DNA of 64,000 nucleotides from Annona cherimola (Eukaryota > Streptophyta > Magnoliopsida > Magnoliales > Annonaceae). Position 1 is the stretch's first letter. Every line of letters starts with the position of its first letter. Positions 47,201 through 56,955 of the stretch are shown here, in pieces. The stretch covers positions 30,483,452-30,547,451 of the forward strand of contig CM059972.1 of NCBI GenBank assembly GCA_030490835.1. Reading direction: 5' to 3'. A program made the translations under genes and the position numbers. Below the pieces are notes generated by a model. That model worked only from the letters and a program-made list of their open reading frames with translations. It was not told the origin of the DNA and searched no databases.

Positions 47201-50200
47201 CCACTAATCGATGCCCAAGGCGGTCCGATTCACCTTGATTTCGACTCAGGTATATCTAATCAGTGCGAACTGGTTGAACCAGCGATCCGACTGCTTTTGA
47301 ACTCTGCCAGTCAGATCGATTCCTCGGTTTGTATAAAAAAAACCTAAAATCGCAACCCACACTTTCAACTTTCTTCCTTCTACTCCCGCCTCCTGCAATA
47401 GCCGCCTAACCCAAAGGTCCCAAACCTTAAATGATCTACCACAATATTGCTTTTGCATTTTGAAATCGACATTAGAAATCGTCTCCCCCGTTTTACATTT
47501 CTTCACTCATCACTTTCTACCTAGTCCCCTTCAACTAGAAGAATCGGTGCTTTGCTATGCGATTTTCATCTAGTTTGCTGCTCATCTACCCAATTGTCTT
47601 TGTTGTTGTAGCTAATCGTTGCTACTAGCCCACGGTTCTCTACTCGAGGTGCTACCGGCTACTTACTATGTAACTCCTTTGTTCCCCTGTTGATCATGCT
47701 ACTTGCCTGCTTGTTGTTCCTTGTAGTTGCTCACCGTGTTGCTCGCCTGCTCACCGTTCTGCTTGAGGTAATTTGCTTAGATTGGTTGGAAAATGAGTGG
47801 GTTTAACTTTCAATTTTATTCATTAGCTCACGAAAAGTTGCAAACTTGTCTCAGCTAAATATTTGATTGTCTTGGTTGAATATGTTGATAAATAGTAACT
47901 GTCTTGATCAAATATGTTGATATGTATTAATTGCCTTGCTCACTAACTGTCTTGGTTGAATATTTCTTATCCCAATAAATGTTTTAATATGTGCTTGAGC
48001 CATTCTGGACCTGTTAGGGAATAAGATGGGATGAGTTTTTAAAAAATACTTTTTCGACTTTAAAAAATAATAATTTTTTTCAATTCTTTTATAGCTTTTT
48101 ATATTCTCGCACAACTTTATTTTTTTTTTTAACTCTTTTAACATCTCTCTTATTCTTAAACAAGTGGTTTATGATCACATATAAATTCATGAATACAATC
48201 TCAAATTATTGCATTGTTTTCACATGTAAATTTTTAAGTTTTATTTTAAGAATCCATAATATATTTCACAAAAATACTAAAACACCAATTCAATCCGGTT
48301 CTTAGGAATGGTTGAACCGGTTTAACCAAAACCAATGCCTTAACCAGTTTGGTTCTGACAACATTGATTTTAACTGGAAAAATATTAGCATTTCCACTCA
48401 TGGTCCTTACATTTATTGCAGCCCCACATACATATCTTTAATAACATCAATGTATTTGTTATTGGTTCCTTTTTTTCATCACTAGCCATATTAACTTTCT
48501 TACAACTCGATCATACACTTTCTCTAAATTAATAAAAATCATGTGTAAGTTCTTTTTCTTCTCTCTATACTTCCCAAATAGTTGTCTAACCAAAAAAATA
48601 GATAGAGTAGTGATCTTCCTAGCATAAAACCAAACTGATTTTTAGAGACATTAGTTTCTCTTATTAATCTATGTTCAGTTACTTTTTACCATAACTTCAT
48701 AATATGACTCATTAATTTTAGGGTAAATTCCTTATATGCTCACAAATTTTACCCATAATTTCACTTATACCAATGAATTTTCAAAAATTCCTCTCATACC
48801 CATGAATTTTCATCCTAATTCCACTTATACCCATGTCGTTAGAGATCCGTTAAAGAGATTAACTCTTTAAAAAATGACGAATGTGCTCATCACTAATTAT
48901 GATTTTATAACTAAAAATTCACATTATAATGCATTTTCAATAATCCTACAACTATAAAATCATGTATTATTTGACAATGAATCTTTAACTTTAAGCAAAT
49001 AACCTTAAATTACATTAGAGTTTGGGCATATTCGTTATTTTACAAAGGGGCTAATAACCTATTTAACGGATCCCTGATGGCATAAGTATAAGTGGAATTA
49101 TGATAAAAATTCATGAATATCAGAAGAATTTTTGAAAATTCATGGGTATAAGTGGAATTAAGGGTAAAATTCGTATGTATATATGGAATTTTCCCTTAAT
49201 TTTATTCTACGATAATTTGCACAATTTTGAATATCTTCTTTATTTTTATAAATTGGGACTGTAGTGTTTTTTCTCCATTCACTTGACATTTAACTTATTA
49301 AAGAAATTTATTAACTATGTTATACCTACATCTCCCATACAATTTCATGCTTCAATTAGTATATTATCTGGACCTAAAGTTCTTCCTGTTCTCGTTTTTT
49401 AAAGAAGCATTCTTTACTTCAAATATTCAAATTTTTGGGAAATAACTGATAGTCTTATCTTTTTCTATATTTAAATTGACATCTAATGTTAAATGTTCCG
49501 ATGGGATATCATTCAATAGATTATTGAAATAAGTTTTCCATCTTTCTTTAATTTTTACCATCTTTAACTAAAACTCTTTAGTCTTCACTTCTAATACATC
49601 TATCATGTGTTGAATCTTTGCCTTTATTTTCTTTCAATTTCGCCAAATTAAATATATCATTTTCTCTTTGTTTAGTTCCTAATCTGTCATATAAGTTGTC
49701 ACAAGCTTTGTGTTTTGCATCATTAATAATTTTTTAGTAGCTTTTTTTGATAGTCTGTACAGTTGTAAATTTGTTTAATTTTTGTTAGCTTGCTATGTTT
49801 AAAATTTTCTTATTTATCATTTATAGCTTTTTGAGCATCCTCATTTCACTACTAAGTTTCCCTAAGTAAAGATCTACCGTCTTTTTATATTCCTACAATA
49901 CTTTATCCAACTTCTTTTATGTTAGTTATCATTTTATCCCACATTGATTCTACTTCATCTTCTTATATGTCTCATTTCCCTTCTTTATCATTCTTTTGTT
50001 AAAAAGTTTCATGTTATTACCCTTTATATTCCACCATTTAATTTTTGGAATTATATTGTCTTTAGTTTTTGTCAACTCTTTTTGTGTATATATATTCATC
50101 ACTAATAATCTATATTGCAAAGTTAATATTGCAAAGTTAAACTCTTACCTGGGATAACCTTACAATTAATATAGAAGGATCCATCAAATTTTTTTATAAG

Positions 50201-53200
50201 AAAGAAATCTATTTGCCTACAATTGGCCCCACTCTTAAAATTTATCATGTATTCATCTTTTTTTTTTTTTGAAATAAAATATTTGCTATAACCAAATCAT
50301 GTGTTACAACAAAATCTAAAATGACATTCCACATTTCATTCTTTATCTAAAGCCGAAATCCCTATGAATTGTCTCATATCCTACATTCTCTCATCCTATA
50401 TGTCTATTTAAATCTCCTCCTATCACAATCTTTTCTTAGTTAGATATCTTTTGCATTAAATTATCTAAATCATCCCAAAATTGTTTTTTAATTATATCAT
50501 CTAATCTATCTGTGGTGCATAAGCACTAATCACATTTATAACCTCTACACGTAGCACAAGCTTTATTTAATAATTATGTCATTTATTCTATTAAAATCTA
50601 CAACTTTATTTATGAATTTATTTGCCACCATTATTCCTATATCATTTCTATTACTATCCTTTCCTATATATCATAATCTGAATCCATTAACCTCTCTAGC
50701 GTTCTCTCCTTTCTACTTAGTCTCTTGAAGACAAGTTATATTGGTTCTTCTCTTACTACTTCCATACGTTTCCCTAAAAGAGTCCCACCATTCCATGAGG
50801 CAAAATAGATTGTCTGTTTTGGTACTACAATTTTCCCTAAACCACGCCCACAAAGCGTAAAAACTTTTACCAGACGTTGTTGTTGTGCATCGCTACTTGG
50901 GAAACACTCCAACAACTCTTGCTCATTTCTCAGTGCAGCCGAGCTCCGCAACATACGTTGCTCACAGAGAATGCCCATAAGATTCCAAAATTGCCATCAG
51001 CCATCTTGTTCCCATTTACTCTGCTTTAGTCACACTTATTGATCACCTAGCCACCAGCTTTGGCCATTTCTAACAGCTTGTTTCTTTGGAAGAATACCTT
51101 TTCTGCTTTCTATTATTTGACAGCTGTTTTTAGGATATTTTAATAGATTCTCATGGGCCTAAACAACATAGATGTAAAAGCAATGCATTAGATTACTCTA
51201 CAGCTGTTTTGAGGATGTTGTCTTGGACCTTAATGGTATAGGTGCATTTGCAAATAATGAAAAATTTCATCAGATCATTTGCAAATTCTTGAGCCATGCA
51301 AGTATACTTACAATAGGCAATTTTAAAAAATTTTGTCCACCCACCCACACGTGCCCTTACGCATGGACAAAAGCAATGATTTGAACTTGAAAGGAAAACA
51401 TCACAAGAATGAATGATTGCCCAAAAACTGCACAAAAAGCAATGACTTAAGGATTGCACAAATGAGCAATTTGACAAAAATATAAATAAATAAATAAATA
51501 ATCATGTTTCTTGTTGTATTTCTGCTACATTCATTGTCAGATGACATTCGAGGAAAAAAAAAAAAAAGTCAACAGCAGTCTTCACTTACAGGCATGCCAA
51601 TGTAAACTATCCTTCCATCAAGAAGTATAGATGGCAGATCTGGGGGAGGCTTTCTCGCCCTGTGCTGATTGTAGCCATAAGAATGTTCCCCCTGATTCAG
51701 GCATTTAGGATTAATAGAAAACCAGCAAGCCATGAAGAGGTGAATATCAAACATGACAGAAACAGGGAGATGAAGAATTAAACAGGCATAACATATGGCC
51801 AATCAATATGTTTACTTTCAATGATTTTTTTTTGAGAGGTAAAGTCATAACTGAATCCTACTAGAGGCTCCAAATTGAACAGAAAAAAAGGCAAAGAAGA
51901 AATGAAGCTGAAGTCATAACATATGGCCAATCAATATGTTTACTTTCAATGATTTTTTTGAGAGGTAAAGTCATAACTGAATCCTATTAGAGGTTCCGAC
52001 TTGAACAGAAAAGAAGGCAAAGAAGAAACGAAGCTGATATATCTATGAAGAAATCAGCAGCAAATTTAAAAGTTTACTATTTGATAAATAAATCACTCAA
52101 AAATCTAGTGGGAGATTAATAAGTAGTGGATGATAAAATCAGTCAAGCCGGAATTGCACATGATCTTTTTAATGAATAGCTAACCAAGAAACCTGTCTGC
52201 ATGATTGGCGTTTCTCATAATTTTGGCATTTGGCTCAAATACTTGGAACTCTCTTTTTTGAATAAGGAGTGGATGATTGGGGAAAAAAAATAAGACATGT
52301 AGGAATATAACAAGTTTTTTTTTTTTTTTTTGTATGAAAATGGACACCAAAAGCAAGTCTGCACATTGATCTTTCTCATAATTTGGGCATTTGAAACAAA
52401 TACGCCGAGTCTTCCACAAGTTGTAATCTGAATTAAATAATCTAGGGGGCGATCAATCACAAGTGGATGATAAACAAATCAATGAAGGTGAAATTTAACC
52501 AGTTCTTTTTAAGGAATAGCTGACAAAGAAGCCATTAGCAATGTTAGCCTTTCTCATGATTTTTGCATTTGGAACAAATATTTAAAATCTTTTGCAAATT
52601 GTAATATAAAATCATAGAAGGACATTAACAAGAAGTGGATTGATAAGCAAATCTGTCGAGGTGGAATTAAACAATTCTTTTTGATGAATAAGCTAACCAA
52701 GATGCCAGACAACAACATTAACTTTCTCATAACGTAGGCAGTGCCAAAAAATGCTTACGAGTCTTTCACAAATAGGAACGTTAATACAGCACAAACTAAT
52801 CATCAAGGAGAATAAAATAAAACAATTGAAGACAAGAAAAAATCTATTGCAAAGTTTCATGAGTAATCAACTCCAGCGAAACTATGTAACAACAGGGAAA
52901 AAAATTGTAAACCAAACGAAGCAAACTTCAGATATTAGTTATGCAAATAACATCGAATAACAGTTAATTACAAAAAAAAAAAATTAAAACATAGTTGCAG
53001 AAGAATAGCTATCCAATAGAACTGATTCGAAGTGTTACATTCACATAATTCAAACAACATCGAAATTACAGTTTTTTGCTTTACCACACCAAGAATTCAA
53101 CTGCGAAGCAATTGCCACAAAAAAAAAAAAAAAACGTGACCTTGTTTTAACTTGGAAACTCATCTTAGGATAGACTTGCATTCATACCTGTGCGGGAGTA

Positions 53201-53460
53201 GCCATTAGCTTAGGAATCCCTTCAAGGATATCGAGATACGGAGGCTGGCTCGAATTGACGGAGGCTTTGAGGAAATGCTGGGGGGCGGCGGCAGCAGCGG
53301 CGGAAAGCCTGGAAAGGAAAGGGTCGCGAGGGTTCAGAGGAGGCATGGGTATCTTGGCAACTGCGTGGACGCGTAGCGGCGAGCGAAAGGAACCAGATGA
53401 TGCCATGGGCATACGCGGGGCGCAGGAGCTTCCAAACACCATACTCCTGCAGGCCACCAT
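41209..53460 (-). CDS. CLPR3: ATP-dependent Clp protease proteolytic subunit-related protein 3, chloroplastic
   Basis: Nine exons: 53460-53188, 51691-51590, 45684-45562, 45154-45095, 44255-44159, 44070-43997, 43319-43266, 43028-42945 and 41307-41209. All are GT-AG and in phase, giving 966 nt and 321 aa (family about 330). Exon 1 gives a transit peptide, then AKIPMPPLNPRDPFLSRL and PPYLDILEGIPKLMATPAQ, diagnostic of ClpR3. Then RKPPPDLPSILLDGRIVYIG, LVPAVTELVIAELLYLEW, INSPGTTRDDG, GAAMGYASLFLACGKKGKR, AMIHQPQIPPTGLRQASDI, ELLAKHTGN and RPEKAKEFGFIDK follow. ClpR subunits are non-catalytic members of the ClpPR stromal protease core. The nucleophile position reads GAAM, so Ser is replaced by Ala, while the His of MIHQP remains. 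Introns 2 and 8 carry transposons. Normal splicing signals indicate a functional gene. Confidence 0.96.
41396..42735. repeat. Long inverted repeat in CLPR3 intron 8
   Basis: Left arm 41396-41690 and right arm about 42372-42735 are inverse complements with scattered mismatches. Blocks include TGCACTTAAGCTCAGTGCTC against the complement of TGCACTTAAGCTTGATGCTC, GAGGAGGGACATTT followed by GCATGCAG, and CAGATGCGTC. The roughly 680-bp loop has no recognised gene. An unspliced or excised intron could fold into a stem of about 300 bp. Confidence 0.8.
42330..42430 (-). pseudogene. Heat-shock factor DNA-binding-domain fragment
   Basis: The minus strand encodes SWSPNGKSFMVWNLLEFTRK followed by LLPKYFKHN and a stop. 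This matches the plant HSF DNA-binding domain (SWSP..NSF.VW...EFAR.LLPKYFKHNNFSSFVRQLN) up to the residues just before the recognition helix. Only about 30 residues are present, at the loop edge of the intron-8 inverted repeat. It is a captured or decayed piece, not a gene. Confidence 0.72.
43343..43638. repeat. 148-bp tandem duplication in CLPR3 intron 6
   Basis: AAATTCTTGCATGAA..ATTCATGG begins both copies (43343 and 43491), and the remainder is nearly identical through GGCTGATCTAGTATTTTGTT. Few differences suggest a recent duplication. Confidence 0.9.
46095..46230. repeat. 68-bp tandem duplication in CLPR3 intron 2
   Basis: TGATACAAACAAGCAAAACT starts copies at 46095 and 46163, which are almost identical. 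It lies just outside the 3' end of the RTE insertion. Confidence 0.9.
47156..48365. mobile_element. TIR DNA element (1.2 kb) inserted in the RTE LINE
   Basis: Termini are AATGTTGTTAAAACC and the complement of AATGTTGTCAGAACC (13 of 15 matching), and RTE sequence resumes on either side. Internal GGTTGAACC/GGTTTAACC motifs occur near both ends. No transposase is seen, so it is non-autonomous. hAT-like ends are possible, but I cannot find an 8-bp duplication. Confidence 0.65.
48721..49195. mobile_element. Mutator-like MITE (475 bp) with 9-bp target duplication
   Basis: Terminal inverted repeats GGGTAAATTCCTTATATGC and the complement of GGGAAAATTCCATATATAC are flanked by TTAATTTTA at 48712-48720 and 49196-49204. 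A 9-bp duplication is characteristic of MULEs. The interior is AT-rich and non-coding, with a second inverted layer (CATGAATTTTCATCC against AAAATTCATGGG). An older relative is at 17060-17535. Confidence 0.88.
51787..52040. repeat. 128-bp tandem duplication in CLPR3 intron 1
   Basis: CATAACATATGGCCAATCAA starts both copies (51787 and 51915), each continuing through GAGAGGTAAAGTCATAACTG and GGCAAAGAAGAAA.GAAGCTG. Confidence 0.9.
52085..52770. repeat. Diverged repeats in CLPR3 intron 1
   Basis: Three or four copies of a module (AATAGCTAACCAAGAA..., TTTCTCATAATTTTGGCATTTGG, AAATACTTGGAACTC...) lie near 52170, 52360, 52510 and 52690. Copies differ substantially, so the array is old. Confidence 0.65.
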
Positions 53461-53689
53461 CTTTTTCTTCGTCTCCTCCTCCTCCTCCTCTACTCTTTTT
53501 CCTCGCTGCTGGAGTGTTCTTCCCTGGAAGCTTGGATGTTCTTGACCTGTGCTGCGTCTGGAAGGAGGTACAAGACCTGGTGTATCCGAAGTCACCTGGG
53601 TCTATTTCACGGATTGAGCGGATTCATTCGCCTATTCTTCTGAGTCGGAGAATCGGTGAACGGCCGAGTTTTTACGGAACCTTTGGTTG

Positions 53690-53967
53690 TATTTGCCAAT
53701 GTACTGAAAATGTAAGTTCAAATTTTTTAACCTAAAACTTCCCATTCTCTACAAATACTATATTTTTTAATTATTTTTTCATATTTTCCTATACAACTAC
53801 TCTACTTTTCAATTATTTTTACACAAACACTCACACAACTAACATATCTATTTAAACTTTATATTCTTTACTTCTCATCATTATTTCCCTCATATCACAT
53901 CATTTGACAACTTTTACTCCCCAAAACTATTTATCAAAAGTTTTATCTATTCCTAAACACACCCTTC
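53690..53967 (+). mobile_element. Tourist-like MITE upstream of CLPR3
   Basis: Runs from GGTTGTATTTGCC to CTAAACACACCC, with the shared core (TTTTTTCATATTTTCCTATAC, CAATTATTTTTACAC, ATCAAAAGTTTTATCTATTCC). It lies 230 bp upstream of the CLPR3 ATG, within the likely promoter. Confidence 0.65.
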
Positions 53968-54245
53968 ATAATCATAAATAAACTATGATGATTTGAAGAT
54001 TTACAAATAGATCTTCTAATTACCAAGTACTGAAAAATAGACTCCAACGACTGACGGAGTCTTGTGGAAATTAACGATCAGGAGTAAAATGCATAGTAAT
54101 ACGAGTTGAAAGATCCAATTTGAAAAAAATAACCTATTATCGTATCCATGCATTTAGCCGTTAATATCTTTCACCTTTAGGAGCTAACAAGACAGGCCTA
54201 TTTTTAATATCTTTCACCCTCTAGGAGCTAACAAGACGGGCCTAT

Positions 54246-54893
54246 TTTGCAACATGGGATATCTAAATAGAATTCTGATTTTTTACGACCGGTCGTCCGA
54301 TTGGTCTTGGAACGACCCGCACCGACAGCCGTTGGATGCTGCGGCATTAATCTGGACCGTTGGCAGAGCTGAGGAGAAAGGCTGCATTTTGGCAGGCAAT
54401 TTAATGCCGCACGTATATCCGGCAGGGCCCTGTCAGGTCCGGAAATGTTCAAACGCACCCCTCAGCCATCCCACCCCGCAACCCGCAATCTCCCTCCCTC
54501 TCTCTCTCTCCCTCTCCCTCTCCCTCTCTCCCACCCCGCAGCTTTCCCGTCCTCTGCTCCCTCTCCCTCTTCCGAGCCGCCTGCCAGCCCACGCGCCCCG
54601 CCCGTGCTGCCGCTCTCTCCGTCTCTCTGCCTGCCTACCGGCCGGCACCCTTAGGACGTTGTCCCCCTCTAGCGATTTCTCTCCCTCGCCCTCACCTCTC
54701 TCTGCCCGCCATCTCCCTCCCCCCTCCTTCTCTCTCCCGGTCTGCCCTCTCCATCTCGCTCTGCCTTCCCTCTCCCTCTCTCTACCTTCCCTCTCCCTCT
54801 CTCTCCGCCCGCCCTCACCTTGATATTGCAATTTATGTTCTGGATTGATGAAATGGATTCTGTTTAATCAATTTATGATCACCATTATATCAA
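54246..54893 (+). repeat. Left arm of a 2.7-kb inverted-repeat structure
   Basis: Runs from ACATGGGATATCTAAATAG to CACCATTATATCAA. It includes CGTCCGATTGGTCTTGGAACG, CAATTTAATGCCGCACG, CCTGTCAGGTCCGGAAATG and a long CT-rich tract (54486-54810). The inverted counterpart is 56562-56955, which lacks about 200 bp of the CT/CCG-rich part. Composition looks like a promoter and 5' leader rather than coding. Confidence 0.88.
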
Positions 54894-55174
54894 CCACAAC
54901 CGAGCTAATCCAACCACCAACCGAGCAGCAGGGGCAACCACAACCGAGCTAATCATCATAGCTCTCAAAAGTTTCGGCATTCATCAATTTGTATTCAATT
55001 CATGTTATAAATTGGGTGGATTGCACCCGATGAAGGGCAGAAGCATTGACTGACTGTATGTTGTAACAATAAAAATAAGGAATTAACAATGGCTGCATTA
55101 GCAGCACTATGAAAATGAGATTTGGCCCATGGTGCTTCCATGCTTTTCAATGGACGCCAGTGAGAGCAGAAAAC

Positions 55175-55284
55175 AGAGTAACTAGAAGAAGAGAAAGAAA
55201 TGTTGTGTAAACCATCCAGTAAATAGTGGAGAGTAACTAGAAGAAGAGAAAGAAATGCTGTGTAAACCATCCAGTGAATAGTGG
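55175..55284. repeat. 55-bp tandem duplication
   Basis: AGAGTAACTAGAAGAAGAG starts at 55175 and 55230. The two copies differ at two or three bases. Confidence 0.9.
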
Positions 55285-55417
55285 ATGGACTTCTCGTGGT
55301 CGAATCACACACCATGGTATTCAACAAATCTAACGTAGCCATCGTATTTAGGATAATTTATTTAACAAAAATATTAAAAATTCTCCATTGGAGGCCTTTT
55401 ACGTATCTCAATATTAA

Positions 55418-55708
55418 GGGTGTGTTTGGTTGGGGGTAAAACTTTTGATGAAAAGTTTTTGAGGTAGAAGTTGTCACATTGATAGAAAATGATGTGATAT
55501 AATAGGAATAATGATGAGAAGTAAAGAGAATAAAGTTAAAATAGATAGGTTAGTTGTATAGATAGTTGTGTAGAAATAACTGAAAAGTATGGTAGTTTGT
55601 ATAGGAAAATGTGAAAAAATAATTAAAAAATAGAGTAATTATGGAGAGTGAAAAGTTTTAGATTGAAAAGTTTTGGTTGACATGTTTATATCCCAAACAA
55701 ACACACCC
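55418..55708 (-). mobile_element. Intact Tourist-like MITE (291 bp)
   Basis: Ends GGGTGTGTTTGGTTGGGGG and CCCAAACAAACACACCC, flanked by TAA at 55415-55417 and 55709-55711. It is almost identical in reverse to 16158-16449. It sits in the loop of the 54.2-57.0 kb inverted repeat. Confidence 0.9.
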
Positions 55709-55780
55709 TAAAGATACTTTTTTCAAATGATCTTGCAAGTTTTTATACATATCCTCCACCCCACAACCCAAATCCAACCC

Positions 55781-56282
55781 CAGAACCTCAGGTTGATACA
55801 GAGGATATCAGTTCAGCTGTGGAATATTCCGTGGAATTCTTCTACAGCTATGGATGCTGTGGGAGCTGTTGCTCATTGGGGAGCCTCTTCTGATAATTGC
55901 GCCCATGCCTCCGCAGTGCTGTGAAGCAGTTGCAAGCCTGGTGAGTTTGGTGGCGCCACTTCCTTGTAGTCCAGATTTTAGGCCTTAGCCCGCCTCAATT
56001 CGCTTCGTGAAGGAGATCAGTTCCCACCTATGGTTCTAGGTGTGACAAATCTGTTCTTCTTGAAAGCTCTTCGAAGCGTGCCGCATGTTGTTTCTGTGGG
56101 TAACCCAGCTTCCAATTCAAGTACGCTTCCCTTCTCTTCAAGGTCATCATCTGCTGGAAGAATTGTTATGCCAGAACGCTCGAATGTTCAGCAACTATCT
56201 TTGAAGAAGTTTTCACCAACAAACTTGCTGAAGTTTTCACCAAGACATCAGAACCTCAGGTTGATACAGAGGATATCAGTTC
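55781..56282 (+). pseudogene. Fragment of a DENN/polarity-axis-stabilisation-type gene
   Basis: The plus strand reads LLIGEPLLIIAPMPPQCCEA then VASLVSLVAPLPCSPDFRP. After a small deletion and shift it continues LNSLREGDQFPPMVLGVTNL then FFLKALRSVPHVVSVGNPA, and QQLSLKKFSPTNLL. These resemble plant proteins annotated as polarity axis stabilisation proteins (DENND6/AFI1-like DENN domain). About 130 residues without introns are preserved, but the frame is broken. A perfect 35-bp direct repeat occurs at 55781-55815 and 56248-56282, bounding the fragment. Confidence 0.7.
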
Positions 56283-56411
56283 ATATGTAAAACACAACAG
56301 GCTTGATATCTGACTTTAAAAAATTCTTAATTACAGAAATCCAAGGTGCGTCCAAATGACCAATGACTTCTCAAGTTTACCAGCTTGAGAACGGAAATTG
56401 TTTACACTCAC

Positions 56412-56531
56412 AGCAATTGGTCCTTCAATCCTCATCACGGGTACTTTAGGAAAGACAACAGATCCCTCAGAAATGGCATACACTTCAAGATCAGAGCAGT
56501 CAATTTCCCGAAGATATTCAAAAAATCCATC
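56412..56531 (-). pseudogene. NAPRT-like: Isolated nicotinate phosphoribosyltransferase exon
   Basis: A 120-bp minus-strand exon with a good acceptor (TTTTTTTCTGCAG) and donor (GTGAGT) encodes 40 residues: DGFFEYLREIDCSDLEVYA followed by EGSVVFPKVPVMRIEGP. These match plant nicotinate phosphoribosyltransferase, the first enzyme of the Preiss-Handler NAD pathway. No other NAPRT exon is recognised nearby. Retained splice sites point to capture of genomic DNA rather than mRNA. The right arm of the inverted repeat lies directly upstream of it. Confidence 0.8.
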
Positions 56532-56561
56532 CTGCAGAAAAAAAATAATTAATGCATTGAT

Positions 56562-56955
56562 ATAATGGTGATCATAAATTGATTAAACAGAATCCATTTC
56601 ATCAATCCAGAACATAAATTGCAATATCAAGGTGAGGGCGGGCGGAGAGAGAGGGAGAGGGAGTAGAGGACGGGAAAGCTGCGGGGTGGGAGAGAGGGAG
56701 AGGGAGAGAGAGAGAGAGAGAGGGAGATTGCGGGTTGCGGGGTGGGATGGCTGAGGGGTGCGTTTGAACATTTCCGGACCTGACAGGGCCCTGCCGGATA
56801 TACGTGCGGCATTAAATTGCCTGCCAAAATGCAGCCTTTCTCCTCAGCTCTGCCAACGGTCCAGATTAATGCCGCAGCATCCAACGGCTGTCGGTGCGCG
56901 TCGTTCCAAGACCAATCGGACGACCAGTCGTAAAAAATCAGAATTCATCTAAATA
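56562..56955 (-). repeat. Right arm of the inverted-repeat structure
   Basis: Inverse complement of 54246-54893, missing about 200 bp of its CT-rich interior. It runs from TTGATATAATGGTGATCAT to ATCAGAATTCATCTAAATAT. In minus orientation it leads into the acceptor of the NAPRT-like exon, so the arm may be that gene's 5' region and first intron. Confidence 0.88.

Larger units (their letters stand above)
46265..50985 (-). mobile_element. RTE-clade LINE in CLPR3 intron 2, interrupted twice
   Basis: It runs 5' to 3' on the minus strand. The leader and endonuclease start near 50980 (FASWNGGTLLGKRMEVV; the GGDLN region is near 50420). The RT region lies around 48400-48700 and 46900-47150 (complement of AGGTTTGCATTAAGGCTCAG, the GLHQGSALS site), and the C-terminal tail near 46430-46600 (NLKVRPIGDKMRENMLRCFG, HVKRR). 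The 3' end is the complement of CATCATCATCGTCG at 46275. It is colinear with the copy at 37015-40285 but disrupted by elements at 47156-48365 and 48721-49195. Decayed. Confidence 0.85.

Noticed and set aside
47246..47506. 86-codon ORF in CLPR3 intron 2
   Set aside because: It falls inside the non-coding TIR element inserted in the RTE LINE; no transposase motif.
53255..53735. Plus-strand ORFs over CLPR3 exon 1
   Set aside because: They are antisense to the ClpR3 transit-peptide exon and its leader.
54254..54831. Ser/Leu/Pro-rich ORF and its Arg/Glu-rich antisense
   Set aside because: Both come from a CT-rich low-complexity tract in the inverted-repeat arm; neither has non-repetitive protein features.
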